DNA from: Allosphingosinicella sp040255785
GTDB lineage: Bacteria > Pseudomonadota > Alphaproteobacteria > Sphingomonadales > Sphingomonadaceae
Length of the DNA stretch: 64,000 nucleotides
NCBI GenBank assembly: GCA_040255785.1
Contig: JBDZVR010000003.1
Location: forward strand, 1-64,000
Direction: 5' to 3'
Shown piece after piece: positions 50,288 through 60,147 of the stretch. The translations under genes were made by a program, and so were the position numbers. The notes below the pieces were generated by a model. The model made no database searches. It was given only the letters and a program-made list of their open reading frames with translations, and was not told the DNA's origin. Position 1 is the first letter of the stretch, and every line of letters begins with the position of its first letter.

Positions 50288-51751
50288 CTATCTCTTGAAT
50301 TTGTTCGGCAGGTTGAAGGGCGCGCCGCCCGCGCCCGGAAGGCCGGGCAGCCCGCCCGCGCCGCCGAGCCCGCCCGGCCCGCCGATGCCGCCCGGCCCGC
50401 CGAGCCCGCCGCCGCCGGAGAACATGGCGGCGAGCTTGCCGAGCCCGCCCATCTTCTTCAGCCGCTTCATCGCGGTGGACATTTCCTGATGCATCTTGAG
50501 CAGGCGGTTCACCTCCTGCACGGTCGTGCCCGAGCCCTTGGCGACACGTATCTTGCGCCGCGCGTTGAGCAGGGCGGGCCTGGCGCGCTCCTTCGGCGTC
50601 ATCGAGCCGATGATCGCGTCGAGCCGGCCGAGCACATTGCCTTCCAGCACGCCCGAATCGTTGACCTGGTTCTTGAGCTTGCCCATGCCGGGCAGCATGC
50701 CGGCGAGCGCGCCGAGCCCGCCCATGCGCTGCATCTGCCGGAGCTGGGCGCGCAGGTCATTGAGGTCGAACTGGCCCTTGGCCATCTTGGCGGCGAGCGC
50801 CTCGGCCTCCTCGGCCTTGATCGTTTCCTGCGCGCGCTCGACCAGGCTGACGACGTCGCCCATGCCGAGGATGCGCCCGGCGACGCGCTCGGGATGGAAG
50901 GGCTCGATCCGGTCGAGCGCCTCGCCGGTGCCGGCGAACTTGATCGGCTTGCCGGTGACGGCGCGCATCGACAGCGCCGCGCCACCGCGCGCGTCGCCGT
51001 CCATGCGGGTGAGGACGACGCCGGTGAGGTCGATCTGGTCGGCGAAGGTCTTGGCGACATTGACCGCGTCCTGGCCGGTCATCGCGTCGGCGACGAGCAG
51101 GATCTCGCGCGGCCGCGCAACCTCGGCGACCGCCTTCATCTCGTCCATCAGCGCCTGATCGACATGGAGCCGGCCGGCAGTGTCGAGGATCAGCACGTCA
51201 TGGCCCTGCAGCCTGGCCGCGTCGAGCGCGCGCCGGGCGATCTCGACCGGCCGCTGCCCGGGTACGATCGGCAAGGTCGCGACGCCGGTCTGGCGGCCGA
51301 GCACGGCCAGCTGCTCCTGCGCGGCCGGGCGGTTGACGTCGAGCGAGGCCATCAGGACCTTCTTGCGGTCCTTCTCGGCGAGGCGCCTGGCGAGCTTCGC
51401 GGTCGTCGTCGTCTTGCCCGAGCCCTGGAGGCCGACCATCATCACGACGGCGGGCGGGGTGACCGCGAGATCGAGCCCGGCCTCCTCGCTGCCGAGCATC
51501 TCGACGAGCGCGTCGTGGACGATCTTGACGACCTGCTGCCCCGGCGTGACCGAGCGCAGCACCTGCTGCCCGACCGCCTGCTCGGTCGCCTTGTCGACGA
51601 AGCTGCGCACGACGGGCAGGGCGACGTCGGCCTCGAGCAGCGCGATCCGCACCTCGCGCATCGCGCCGCGCACGTCCGCCTCGGTGAGCGCGCCGCGACC
51701 GCGCAGCCGGTCGAACACGCCGGACAGGCGATCTCCCAGGCTTTCGAACAT
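50288..51751 (-). CDS. ffh: Signal recognition particle protein Ffh
   Basis: A 487-residue SRP GTPase. It has the NG domain with P-loop 'GLQGSGKTTT', 'DTAGRLHVDQ' (G3), 'TRMDGDARGG' (G4) and 'FAGTGEALDRIEPFHPERVAGRILGMGD' near the M-domain hinge. The M domain binds 4.5S RNA ('GSGTTVQEVNRLLKMHQEM'). The C terminus is a Gly/Pro-rich tail ending 'FNLPNKFKR'. It targets nascent membrane proteins together with FtsY, encoded nearby on the other strand. Confidence 0.96.
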   Translation of the reverse strand: MFESLGDRLSGVFDRLRGRGALTEADVRGAMREVRIALLEADVALPVVRSFVDKATEQAVGQQVLRSVTPGQQVVKIVHDALVEMLGSEEAGLDLAVTPPAVVMMVGLQGSGKTTTTAKLARRLAEKDRKKVLMASLDVNRPAAQEQLAVLGRQTGVATLPIVPGQRPVEIARRALDAARLQGHDVLILDTAGRLHVDQALMDEMKAVAEVARPREILLVADAMTGQDAVNVAKTFADQIDLTGVVLTRMDGDARGGAALSMRAVTGKPIKFAGTGEALDRIEPFHPERVAGRILGMGDVVSLVERAQETIKAEEAEALAAKMAKGQFDLNDLRAQLRQMQRMGGLGALAGMLPGMGKLKNQVNDSGVLEGNVLGRLDAIIGSMTPKERARPALLNARRKIRVAKGSGTTVQEVNRLLKMHQEMSTAMKRLKKMGGLGKLAAMFSGGGGLGGPGGIGGPGGLGGAGGLPGLPGAGGAPFNLPNKFKR

Positions 51752-51796
51752 CGGCCTTGCTCCTCAACCGTTCACATCGGCCCCAAACGCAAATGC

Positions 51797-51820
51797 GCCG
51801 GCGGGCGAAACCTCGCCGGC
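51797..51820. promoter_or_regulatory. Hairpin upstream of ffh
   Basis: gccggcg and cgccggc form a 7-base stem with a 10-base loop about 45 bases before the ffh start and between ffh and the upstream DMT-like gene on the same strand. It could be the terminator of that gene or part of the ffh leader. Confidence 0.35.
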
Positions 51821-51911
51821 CAGCGTGCGCGCGTGGCACTTCAAAACTCACCCGTCATCGGGATCGCGGGCACATAGCGGGCGACGATGGCGAACGCAAG
51901 TTCGGCGGCGC

Positions 51912-52247
51912 TCAGCGGCCGACGAACAGGAAGGCGACCGCCGCCATGATGCAGGCGAAGGCGGCAAGGTGACGCCAGTGGAGCGGCTCGCCCAGCACCG
52001 CGACCATGAACGCGCCGAAGACGACGAGCGCGATCGCCTCCTGCGCGATCTTGAGCTGGCCCGCGCCCCAGCCGCCGGCATAGCCGATCCGGTTGGCCGG
52101 CACCGCGAAGCAATATTCGACGAAGGCGATCGCCCAGCTGATCAGGATCACCGCGAGCAGCGGCTTTTCCATGCCGCCCTTGAGGTGCCAGTACCAGGCG
52201 ACGGTCATGAAGCCGTTCGAGATCAGGAGGAGCAGCACGACGGCCAT
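51912..52247 (-). CDS. DMT-superfamily small membrane protein (DUF486)
   Basis: A 111-residue membrane protein with GAGG 8 bases before the start. Four hydrophobic segments fill the sequence. 'SNGFMTVAWYWHLK' and 'SWAIAFVEYCFAVPANRIGY' are the signature of the DUF486 family, distant relatives of small multidrug transporters, followed by 'LKIAQEAIALVVFGAFMVAVLGEP'. No substrate is known. It is divergent from dapF. Confidence 0.85.
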   Translation of the reverse strand: MAVVLLLLISNGFMTVAWYWHLKGGMEKPLLAVILISWAIAFVEYCFAVPANRIGYAGGWGAGQLKIAQEAIALVVFGAFMVAVLGEPLHWRHLAAFACIMAAVAFLFVGR

Positions 52248-52334
52248 CGGAACCTCGTGAAATAGCGGGGCGACGCGGGTGGACGAACCGGAGCGATGGA
52301 CTTGGGCGCGCCCCGTCCCTAGATCGCCACCTCG

Positions 52335-53168
52335 ATGGCGCTGCGTTTCCACAAGATGCACGGGCTCGGCAACGACTTCGTGATCCTCGACGCCCGGCAG
52401 GGCGCGGTCGCGATGGACCCGGCGCGCGCCCGCGCGATCGCGGACCGCCGCACCGGCGTCGGCTGCGACCAGGTGATCGTGCTCGAGCCGTCGGACCGCG
52501 CCGACCTCAGGATGCGGATCTGGAACGCCGATGGCGGCGAGGTCGGGGCCTGCGGCAATGCAACTCGCTGCGTGGTGCTGCTGGAAGGGCGCGGCCTGAC
52601 CATCGAGACGGCGGGCGGCCTGCTCCAAGGCACTCTGGACGGCGCCGAGGTCAGCATCGACATGGGCGAGCCGCGCTTCGGCTGGGCCGAGATTCCGCTC
52701 GCCTACGCGATGGACACGGCGGCGATGCCGGTCGGCTGGGAGACGCTGCGCAATCCGGTCGCGGTCAATGTCGGTAACCCGCATGTCGTCTTCTTCGTCG
52801 CGGATCTGGCGGCCATCGACCTGGCCCGGCTCGGGCCGCTGATCGAGCGCGATCCGCTGTTCCCGGAAGGGGTCAACGTCAATGTCGCGCAATTTCGGAT
52901 CGGCGGGGTGAATATCGGCGGCGCGCGCCGGATGGCGGTGGACCTTCGCGTCTGGGAGCGCGGGGCCGGGCTCACCCGCGCCTGCGGCACCGGCGCCTGC
53001 GCGACGGCGGTGGCGGCGCTGCGCTCCCGCAAGGCGAGCGGCCCGGTGGGCGTCTTCCTGCCCGGCGGCGCGCTCACCATAGACTGGGCGCCGGGCGGGA
53101 CGATCCGCATGAGCGGCCCGGCTACCCATGTCTTTTCCGGCGAGCTCGCCGAAGGGCTGGGCGGATGA
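52335..53168 (+). CDS. dapF: Diaminopimelate epimerase
   Basis: A 277-residue enzyme that converts LL- to meso-diaminopimelate for lysine and peptidoglycan. The two catalytic cysteines are present: Cys73 in 'GACGNATRC' and Cys217 in 'RACGTGACA'. The N-terminal 'FHKMHGLGNDFVILD' is the family signature. It overlaps mtaB by 4 bases and heads a plus-strand operon dapF-mtaB-ftsY-ispZ. Confidence 0.95.
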   Translation: MALRFHKMHGLGNDFVILDARQGAVAMDPARARAIADRRTGVGCDQVIVLEPSDRADLRMRIWNADGGEVGACGNATRCVVLLEGRGLTIETAGGLLQGTLDGAEVSIDMGEPRFGWAEIPLAYAMDTAAMPVGWETLRNPVAVNVGNPHVVFFVADLAAIDLARLGPLIERDPLFPEGVNVNVAQFRIGGVNIGGARRMAVDLRVWERGAGLTRACGTGACATAVAALRSRKASGPVGVFLPGGALTIDWAPGGTIRMSGPATHVFSGELAEGLGG

Positions 53169-54448
53169 GCGGGCCGGAGATCATCACCCTGGGCTGCCGT
53201 CTCAACGCGGCCGAGAGCGAGGCGATGCGCGCGCTTGCTGGCGACCAGGATGATCTCGTCATCGTCAACAGTTGCGCCGTTACCAACGAGGCGGTGCGCC
53301 AGACCCGCCAGGCGATCCGCAAGGCGCGCCGCGCGCGGCCCGACGCGCGCATCCTCGTCACCGGCTGCGCCGCGCAGGTCGAGCCCGAGCGCTTCGCGGC
53401 GATGCCGGAGGTGGATCGGGTCGTAGGAAATCGCGAGAAGTTCGATCCCGCCTCGTTTCGCGCCGGCCCTCTCGCCCCGCCGGCGGGCGGGGACCGGCGC
53501 CGGGGCGAGGCCGAAGTGCGCGTCTCCGACATCATGGCTGTGCGCGAGAACGCGCCGCATCTCGCCGCCGGCTTTTCGGAGCGCGCCCGCGCCTTCGTCG
53601 AGGTGCAGAATGGCTGCGACCATCGCTGCACTTTCTGCATCATCCCCCATGGTCGCGGCAACAGCCGCTCGGTGCCCGCGGGCGCGGTGGTCGATCAGGT
53701 GAAGGCGCTGGTCGATCGCGGCTTCGAGGAGATCGTGCTGACCGGGGTGGACGTGACCAGCTACGGCCCGGACCTGCCCGGCGCGCCGTCGCTCGGCCAG
53801 CTCGTCGAACGCATCCTGCGCCACGTGCCGGCGCTGCCGCGCCTCCGGCTCTCGTCGCTCGACTGCATCGAGATCGACGCGCGCCTGTTCGATCTGATCG
53901 CGCATGAGCCGCGGCTGATGCCGCACCTGCACATGAGCTTCCAGTCGGGCGATGACATGATCCTGAAGCGGATGAAGCGTCGTCACAATCGCGCGCAGGC
54001 GATCGACACGGTCGCGCGGCTGAAGGCGGCGCGGCCGGCGATCGCGATCGGCGCCGACCTGATCGCCGGCTTCCCGACCGAGACCGACGCGATGCACGAA
54101 AATTCGCTGCGGCTGATCGACGAGTGCGACATCGTCATGGGCCACATCTTTCCCTTCTCGCCCAGGCGGGGCACGCCGGCGGCGCGGATGCCCCAGGTGC
54201 CGCCGCCGGTGGTGAAGGCGCGTGCCCGCGCGCTGCGCGAGGCCTGCGCGCGCCGCAACCGCGCCTGGCTCGACGCGCTCGTCGGCACGCGCCAGAAAGT
54301 GCTGGTGGAACGCAACGGGCGCGGCCATGCCGAGAATTTCGCGCCGGTGCGGCTCGACGGCTCCGCCGCGCGCGACGCAACCGGGCGGATCGTGGAGGTT
54401 CAGATTGCCGGTGTCGATAACGACATGCTGACCGGAGCAGGCGCATGA
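53165..54448 (+). CDS. mtaB: tRNA t6A37 methylthiotransferase MtaB
   Basis: A 427-residue radical-SAM enzyme that adds a methylthio group to t6A37 of ANN-reading tRNAs. The N-terminal UPF0004 cluster uses Cys11, Cys37 and Cys68. The radical-SAM motif 'CDHRCTFC' uses Cys151, Cys155 and Cys158, followed by 'IIPHGRGNSRSVP', which distinguishes MtaB from MiaB. Overlaps of 4 bases with dapF and ftsY show tight coupling. The C-terminal TRAM domain is short. Confidence 0.93.
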   Translation: MSGPEIITLGCRLNAAESEAMRALAGDQDDLVIVNSCAVTNEAVRQTRQAIRKARRARPDARILVTGCAAQVEPERFAAMPEVDRVVGNREKFDPASFRAGPLAPPAGGDRRRGEAEVRVSDIMAVRENAPHLAAGFSERARAFVEVQNGCDHRCTFCIIPHGRGNSRSVPAGAVVDQVKALVDRGFEEIVLTGVDVTSYGPDLPGAPSLGQLVERILRHVPALPRLRLSSLDCIEIDARLFDLIAHEPRLMPHLHMSFQSGDDMILKRMKRRHNRAQAIDTVARLKAARPAIAIGADLIAGFPTETDAMHENSLRLIDECDIVMGHIFPFSPRRGTPAARMPQVPPPVVKARARALREACARRNRAWLDALVGTRQKVLVERNGRGHAENFAPVRLDGSAARDATGRIVEVQIAGVDNDMLTGAGA

Positions 54449-55371
54449 GCGATTCCACCTGGTTCGATCGGATGCGGCTTGGCTTCCGCAAGACGTCGGA
54501 GCGGCTCGGCGACAATCTCGCCGGGCTGCTGACCAGGACCGCGCTCGACGAGGAGACGCTGGACGAGATCGAGGAGGCGCTGATCGCCTCCGACCTCGGG
54601 CCGAGCACCGCCGCCAAGGTGCGCGAGCGACTCGCCCGTGAACGATTCGAGCGCGGGCTAACCGAGGAAGCGGTGCGCGCCATCGTCGCCGAGGAACTCG
54701 AGAAGATTCTTAACCCTGTTGCAGAACCGCTTGAAATCGATGCCTTTCCGCGCCCGCAGGTGATCCTTGTCGTCGGCGTCAACGGCTCCGGCAAGACGAC
54801 GACGATCGCCAAGCTCGCCCATCTTTTCGTCGAGCAGGATTATTCGGTCCTGCTCGCCGCCGGCGACACCTTCCGCGCCGCCGCGATCGAGCAGCTTCAG
54901 ATCTGGGCCGACCGCGCCGGGGTGCCGATCATCAAGGGGCCGGAAGGGTCGGACAGTAGCGCGATCGTGTTCGACGGGGTCAAGCGGGCGACCGCTGAGG
55001 GGATCGACGTGCTGATCGTCGATACCGCCGGCCGGCTGCACAACAAGAGGGACCTGATGGACGAGCTCGCCAAGATCCGCCGCGTGCTCGGCCGGCTCAA
55101 CCCGGCCGCACCGCACGATGTCGTGCTCGTGCTCGACGCGACGACCGGGCAGAACGCGCTCTCCCAGATCGAGACGTTCCGCGAGGTCGCCGGCGTCACC
55201 GGGCTGGTCATGACCAAGCTGGACGGCACCGCGCGCGGCGGCGTGATGGTAGCGGCGGCGGAGAAATATGGCCTGCCGATCCACGCCATCGGCGTCGGCG
55301 AGGGCATGGACGACCTGAGGCCCTTCGATCCGGCCGAGGCCGCGCGGGCGATCGCGGGAGTGGGCGCATGA
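54445..55371 (+). CDS. ftsY: Signal recognition particle receptor FtsY
   Basis: A 308-residue SRP receptor GTPase. The NG domain has P-loop 'GVNGSGKTTTIAKLA' near residue 112, 'GDTFRAAAIEQL', 'DTAGRLHNKRDLMDEL', 'TKLDGTARGG' and the C-terminal 'GVGEGMDDLRPFDP'. The acidic A domain of enterobacterial FtsY is lacking, as is common in alphaproteobacteria. It overlaps mtaB and ispZ by 4 bases each. Confidence 0.96.
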   Translation: MSDSTWFDRMRLGFRKTSERLGDNLAGLLTRTALDEETLDEIEEALIASDLGPSTAAKVRERLARERFERGLTEEAVRAIVAEELEKILNPVAEPLEIDAFPRPQVILVVGVNGSGKTTTIAKLAHLFVEQDYSVLLAAGDTFRAAAIEQLQIWADRAGVPIIKGPEGSDSSAIVFDGVKRATAEGIDVLIVDTAGRLHNKRDLMDELAKIRRVLGRLNPAAPHDVVLVLDATTGQNALSQIETFREVAGVTGLVMTKLDGTARGGVMVAAAEKYGLPIHAIGVGEGMDDLRPFDPAEAARAIAGVGA

Positions 55372-56009
55372 GCGAGCGCCCCGAAACGCCCGCGGCGTCG
55401 CCGCGCACGCCCGGGCCTGGCGGCCAGCTCCTGATCGACCTTGGTCCGCTGCTGGTCTTCTTCCTCGTCAATTTCTTCGCGCCGGTGCCGCAGGCGGCGC
55501 GCATTTTCGTCGCGACCGGCGCATTCATGGTGGCGATGCTCGCCGCGATGGCGGTCTCGCAGATTCGCTACCGGCGGATCTCGCCGATGCTGTGGTTTTC
55601 CGGCGTGATGGTGGTCGTGCTCGGCGGGCTCACCATCTGGCTGCACGACGAAACCTTCATCAAGATCAAGCCGACCATCTACTACGTGCTGATCTCGTCG
55701 CTCCTGTTCTTCGGCATGGTCACCGGGCGCAATCCGCTCAAGCTGGTGCTCGGCGCGGCCTATCCGGGCCTTTCCGCGCGCGGCTGGCGCCTGCTCAATC
55801 GCAACTGGGCCGTCTATTTCCTCGCGATGGCGGTGCTGAACGAGGCAGTGTGGCGGACCCAGACCACCGATTTCTGGGTAAGCTTCAAGCTCTGGTTCTT
55901 CCTGCCCGCCACCTTCGTCTTCGCCGCCCTCAATGTGCCGATGCTGATGCGCCACGGCCTTTCCGTCGACGAGGCGGAAAAGGACCAGCCGACGGTGCCG
56001 AGCGAATAG
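55368..56009 (+). CDS. Inner membrane-spanning protein YciB/IspZ (septation)
   Basis: A 213-residue protein with about six hydrophobic segments. 'LIDLGPLLVFFLVNFFAPVPQAARIFVATGAFMVA' at the start and 'NRNWAVYFLAMAVLNEAVWR' in the middle are signatures of the YciB/intracellular septation A family, membrane proteins tied to cell division and envelope width. ATGA overlap with ftsY; the next ABC gene starts 8 bases downstream. Confidence 0.92.
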   Translation: MSERPETPAASPRTPGPGGQLLIDLGPLLVFFLVNFFAPVPQAARIFVATGAFMVAMLAAMAVSQIRYRRISPMLWFSGVMVVVLGGLTIWLHDETFIKIKPTIYYVLISSLLFFGMVTGRNPLKLVLGAAYPGLSARGWRLLNRNWAVYFLAMAVLNEAVWRTQTTDFWVSFKLWFFLPATFVFAALNVPMLMRHGLSVDEAEKDQPTVPSE

Positions 56010-56017
56010 GAGCGCGC

Positions 56018-56949
56018 ATGGACGCGATCATTTCGATCAGGAACCTGCGCAAGACCTACGCCTCGGGCGTCCAGGCGCTGAAGCCGGTCGATCTCGACAT
56101 CCGCCGTGGCGAGATTTTCGCGCTGCTCGGCCCGAACGGCGCCGGCAAGACGACGATGATCTCGATCATCTGCGGCATCGTCCGCGCAAGCGGCGGCAGC
56201 GTCACCGTCGACGGCTTCGATATCGTCCGGGACTATCGCGAGACCCGCCGGCGCATCGGCCTGGTGCCGCAGGAGCTGCACACCGACGCCTTCGAGAAGG
56301 TCGAGGCGACGGTGAGCTTCAGCCGTGGCCTTTACGGCCGCGCGCCCGATCGGGCGCATATCGAGAAGGTCCTGCGCGACCTCACCTTGTGGGACAAGCG
56401 CAAGGCGAGGATGCTCGAGCTCTCGGGGGGCATGAAGCGTCGGGTGATGATCGCCAAGGCGCTCAGCCACGAACCGGAAATCCTCTTTCTCGACGAGCCG
56501 ACCGCGGGCGTCGACGTTGAGCTGCGACGCGACATGTGGGCGCTGGTCCGGCAATTGCGCGCGAGCGGCGTCACCATCATCCTCACCACCCACTATATCG
56601 AGGAGGCGGAGGAGATGGCCGACCGCGTTGGCGTCATCAACAATGGCGAGCTGATCGTGGTGGAGGAGAAGAACGCCCTCATGAAGAAGCTCGGCAAGAA
56701 GGAGCTGACGCTCGAGCTCGCCGAGCCGATCCACGCGATCCCGCCCGAGCTTGGCGAGTGGAACGTCGCCATCGCCGCCGACGGGCACGAGCTGAAATAT
56801 GTCTATGACGGCATGGCCGAGCGGACCGGCATCCCCTCGCTGCTGTCGCGCATGCGCGACCTCGGCATCGGCTTCAAGGACCTGCGGACCCGCCAGAGCT
56901 CGCTTGAGGACATCTTCGTGAGCCTGGTCCACGAGCAGCGGAGCGCGCC

Positions 56950-56953
<4 letters not shown>
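56018..56953 (+). CDS. ABC transporter ATP-binding protein (YadG-like)
   Basis: A 311-residue ATPase. Walker A 'GPNGAGKTT', signature 'LSGGMKRRVMIAKAL', Walker B 'EILFLDEPTAGVD' and 'TTHYIEEAEEMADRVGVINNGEL' are intact. Length and the C-terminal extension match YadG of the ABC-2 exporters. It overlaps its permease by 4 bases (ATGA). The substrate of YadGH is not known. Confidence 0.9.
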
Positions 56954-57711
<758 letters not shown>

Positions 57712-57754
57712 CGGGCTGATCGGCCGGGGCGCTCGCGAGGCTGCAGCGCCATGC

Positions 57755-57783
57755 CTCCCCGCGGGGCCGCGCCGCGCGGGGAG
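57755..57783. terminator. Bidirectional hairpin between the ABC operon and sodB
   Basis: ctccccgcg and cgcggggag form a perfect 9-base stem with an 11-base loop in the 90-base gap between convergent genes. Without a T tract on either side it is a probable rather than a textbook terminator. Confidence 0.5.
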
Positions 57784-57801
57784 ACGTCGATGCGGCCCGT
57801 C

Positions 57802-58428
57802 CTATTGCTCCTGATCGGCGCGGCCGATGCCGCCGCCGTCGAGATTCTCGGCGACGAAATCCCAGTTGACGACGTTGCCGAGCACGGCCTCGGCGAATTT
57901 CGGCCGGGCGTTGCGATAGTCGATATAATAAGCGTGCTCCCACACATCGAGCGTGAGCAGCGGCTTCATCCCGTCATGGACGACCGGCGTGTCGGCGTCA
58001 TGCAGCGAGGTGATCCTGAGCGCGCCGCCGTCGAGCACCAGCCAGGCCCAGCCGCTGCCGAAATGGCCGACCGCCTCGGCCTGCAGCTTCTGCAGCATCG
58101 CGTCGGTGCTGCCGAAAGCGGAGCCGATCAGCTCGGCGAGCTTGCCGGTCGGCTTCTGGCCCTGGGGCGGGGCGAGGCACTGCCAGAAGAAGCTGTGGTT
58201 CCAGACCTGCGCGGCGTTGTTGAACAGCCCCTTGTCGCCATTGTCCTTCGCGCGACGGATCACCTCGGTGAGCGAGGCGCCGGCCAGCCCCTTCTCGTCG
58301 ATCCAGCCGTTGACCTTGTCGACATAGGCCTTGTGGTGCTTGCCGTGGTGATAGTCGAACGTCTCGGCCGACATGAATTCGCCGAGCGCGTCCTTGGGAA
58401 AAGGCAGGTCGGGAAGGGTGAATGCCAT
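57802..58428 (-). CDS. sodB: Superoxide dismutase, Fe type
   Basis: A 208-residue enzyme; the ATG has AGGAG 7 bases upstream. Metal ligands: His27 ('FDYHHGKHH'), His78 ('VWNHSFFW'), Asp161 and His165 ('DVWEHAYY'). Gln74 in 'NNAAQVWNH' is the residue that marks Fe-type enzymes; Mn types have Gly there and Gln elsewhere. There is no signal peptide, so it acts in the cytoplasm. It converges with the YadGH-type operon. Confidence 0.95.
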   Translation of the reverse strand: MAFTLPDLPFPKDALGEFMSAETFDYHHGKHHKAYVDKVNGWIDEKGLAGASLTEVIRRAKDNGDKGLFNNAAQVWNHSFFWQCLAPPQGQKPTGKLAELIGSAFGSTDAMLQKLQAEAVGHFGSGWAWLVLDGGALRITSLHDADTPVVHDGMKPLLTLDVWEHAYYIDYRNARPKFAEAVLGNVVNWDFVAENLDGGGIGRADQEQ

Positions 58429-58568
58429 GGTGCAGCTCCTCCATGTCGCGGGGTTGAAAGGGGGTTGTCCCCCCGTAGCCAACGCGCGCGCCGGGGGAAA
58501 GTGCATCGACTGCATTCGTGGTTCGGGCGGCTGCCCCGTCGCCCGAACCACGCTCCACGATCCGGCCG

Positions 58569-59135
58569 TCAGCGGCTGACGATCCGGAAGCGCTGCAACT
58601 CGGCGCGAGGCAGCTGCCAACGCGGATCCAGTTCGCTCGCCGTGCGATAATCGTCATAGGCGGCGCGGACGTTGCCGAGCCCCTCATTGGCCACGGCGCG
58701 CCCGAAATGCGCGATCGCCGGACGCAGCGTGTTGTGCTCGATCGCGATCGTGAACAGCCGCGCCGCCGTCGCATCCTCGCCACCTTGCCGCAGCAGCGCC
58801 GCGCCCTTGTTGAGATAGGCTTCGGGCTGGTCCGGGTCGATCTGCATCGCCCGGTCGAAATCGGCGATGGCGCGATCGACCTGGCCACGCCGGAGCCGCA
58901 GGATTCCCCGGTTCACATGGGTTGCGGCGATGTCGTGCATATCGAGCGAGCCGTCCTGCAGCGCCTCGTCGCAGCGGCCGACAATTTCCGGCGTCGGGTA
59001 GAGCGAGGAATCCGCCGCCTCGTAACACATGCGCGCGGCATTGCTGCCGATCACAATGACGCTGGCGGCGGCGGGAGCGGCGAGCGTGACGCCGACGGCG
59101 GCCGCGATGGCGTGCAGCAGCACTGGACTAGCCAT
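58569..59135 (-). CDS. Exported TPR protein
   Basis: A 188-residue protein with GGAGA before the ATG. The signal peptide is 'MASPVLLHAIAAAVGVTLAAPAAAS'. TPR repeats follow: 'AATHVNRGILRLRRGQVDRAIADFDRAMQIDP', 'PEAYLNKGAALLRQGGEDATAARLFTIAIEHN' and 'AIAHFGRAVANEGLGNVRAAYDDYRTASELDP'. It should be a periplasmic scaffold or adaptor. It is the last minus-strand gene after the peptide/HEAT/cupin set, separated from it by 76 bases holding a perfect palindrome, so a link with that set is possible but not shown. Confidence 0.8.
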   Translation of the reverse strand: MASPVLLHAIAAAVGVTLAAPAAASVIVIGSNAARMCYEAADSSLYPTPEIVGRCDEALQDGSLDMHDIAATHVNRGILRLRRGQVDRAIADFDRAMQIDPDQPEAYLNKGAALLRQGGEDATAARLFTIAIEHNTLRPAIAHFGRAVANEGLGNVRAAYDDYRTASELDPRWQLPRAELQRFRIVSR

Positions 59136-59195
59136 AGTCGAATCTCCATCAACTACAGCCCACCACGGCGCACCATAGCAGGTTCGCGGCCCGCT

Positions 59196-59211
59196 CGCCA
59201 GCCGGCTGGCG
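59196..59211. repeat. 16-base perfect palindrome
   Basis: cgccagccggctggcg abuts the stop of the cupin-like gene. Its half GCCAGCCGGC is the core of the 58-base repeats at 24.0-24.3 kb. As RNA it would have no loop beyond the stem centre, so a DNA-level role (protein site or repeat family) is as likely as termination. Confidence 0.45.
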
Positions 59212-60147
59212 TCACGAGGAAGGGTCGGCCGGCGCCGCCGCCCAGCCCCGGCCGAGCGCGATCCGCTCCGCCTCGCGTCGCGCCATGGCGGCGACCAGCG
59301 CCGAAGGATCGTCCGCGGCCTTCTCGAAGCGCGCCAGGCGCTGGTCGACATCCGGCTCGGCCGCCGCGCCCGCGCGCAGCGCATGCCAGCGCACCAGGTC
59401 GCTCGGATGGCGTCGCGCGAAATCGTTGACCAGCTCCCTGCCTTCCTCGCCGCCCAGCTTGGCGGCGAGCCCGAGCAGCGGCTCGGTCGACATGCGGGTC
59501 ATGATGCCCTCGATCGCGCCGTTGGCGATGTCGAAGCGGTATTGATCGCGAAAGACCGTGCTGTCCGACAGTTCAAGGATGTTGATCGAGACCGACATCT
59601 CGTCGGCGGCGAGCTGCAGGTGGACGTCCTTGTGGGCACGATAGAGCATCACCTTGCCCGGTTCGAGCCGCGCCTTCTCGACGTAGCGCAGCGCGACCGG
59701 CTCGCCCGGATAGCCGACCACCTGGTCATAGTCATATTCGTAATATTCGCTCCAGTAGCCCGGGCCCCAGTAGCCGACCGTCAGGAACGAGAAATTGTGA
59801 TCGTGCGCGACGCCGTAGAAGAAGGGGTCCGCACCGCTGTGGCGAACGACGCTGTCCTTCATTCCCGGCCAGAAATTGGCGCGGATGGCGTAGCGCCGGC
59901 CCATGTGCAGCATGATCACCTGGGCGGTATATTGATTGTCGCGCAATTGCCCGGCGCAGCGCTGCTTCAGCTCGGCGATCATCAGGTCGCCGAGGAACGC
60001 GCGGTTGTTGCCGAGCTTCTTCAGCGCCGGCCCGAACGCGGCGAACGAGTCCTCGTCGGCGGGGTCGAAGCCGCCGGTTTCGAGCGCGTCGACCAGCTCG
60101 GCGAGCTCGAGCCTTTCCTGCGTGTCGGTGTCGATCACGCGCGGCAT
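59212..60147 (-). CDS. Cupin-like putative metalloenzyme of the peptide locus
   Basis: A 311-residue soluble protein. Residues about 78-190 look like a cupin barrel: 'HSGADPFFYGVAHDHNFSFLTVGYWGPGYWSEYYEYD' with His115, His117 and Glu134, then 'KVMLYRAHKDVHLQLAADEMSVSINIL' with His176. This three-His, one-Glu set is what non-heme iron cupin dioxygenases use. Residues 230-305 are helical and Arg/Ala-rich. No named family is recognised. It overlaps the upstream HEAT-repeat gene by 13 bases, so the two are cotranslated, downstream of a 43-residue peptide gene. A role in modifying that peptide is an inference from context. Confidence 0.6.
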   Translation of the reverse strand: MPRVIDTDTQERLELAELVDALETGGFDPADEDSFAAFGPALKKLGNNRAFLGDLMIAELKQRCAGQLRDNQYTAQVIMLHMGRRYAIRANFWPGMKDSVVRHSGADPFFYGVAHDHNFSFLTVGYWGPGYWSEYYEYDYDQVVGYPGEPVALRYVEKARLEPGKVMLYRAHKDVHLQLAADEMSVSINILELSDSTVFRDQYRFDIANGAIEGIMTRMSTEPLLGLAAKLGGEEGRELVNDFARRHPSDLVRWHALRAGAAAEPDVDQRLARFEKAADDPSALVAAMARREAERIALGRGWAAAPADPSS

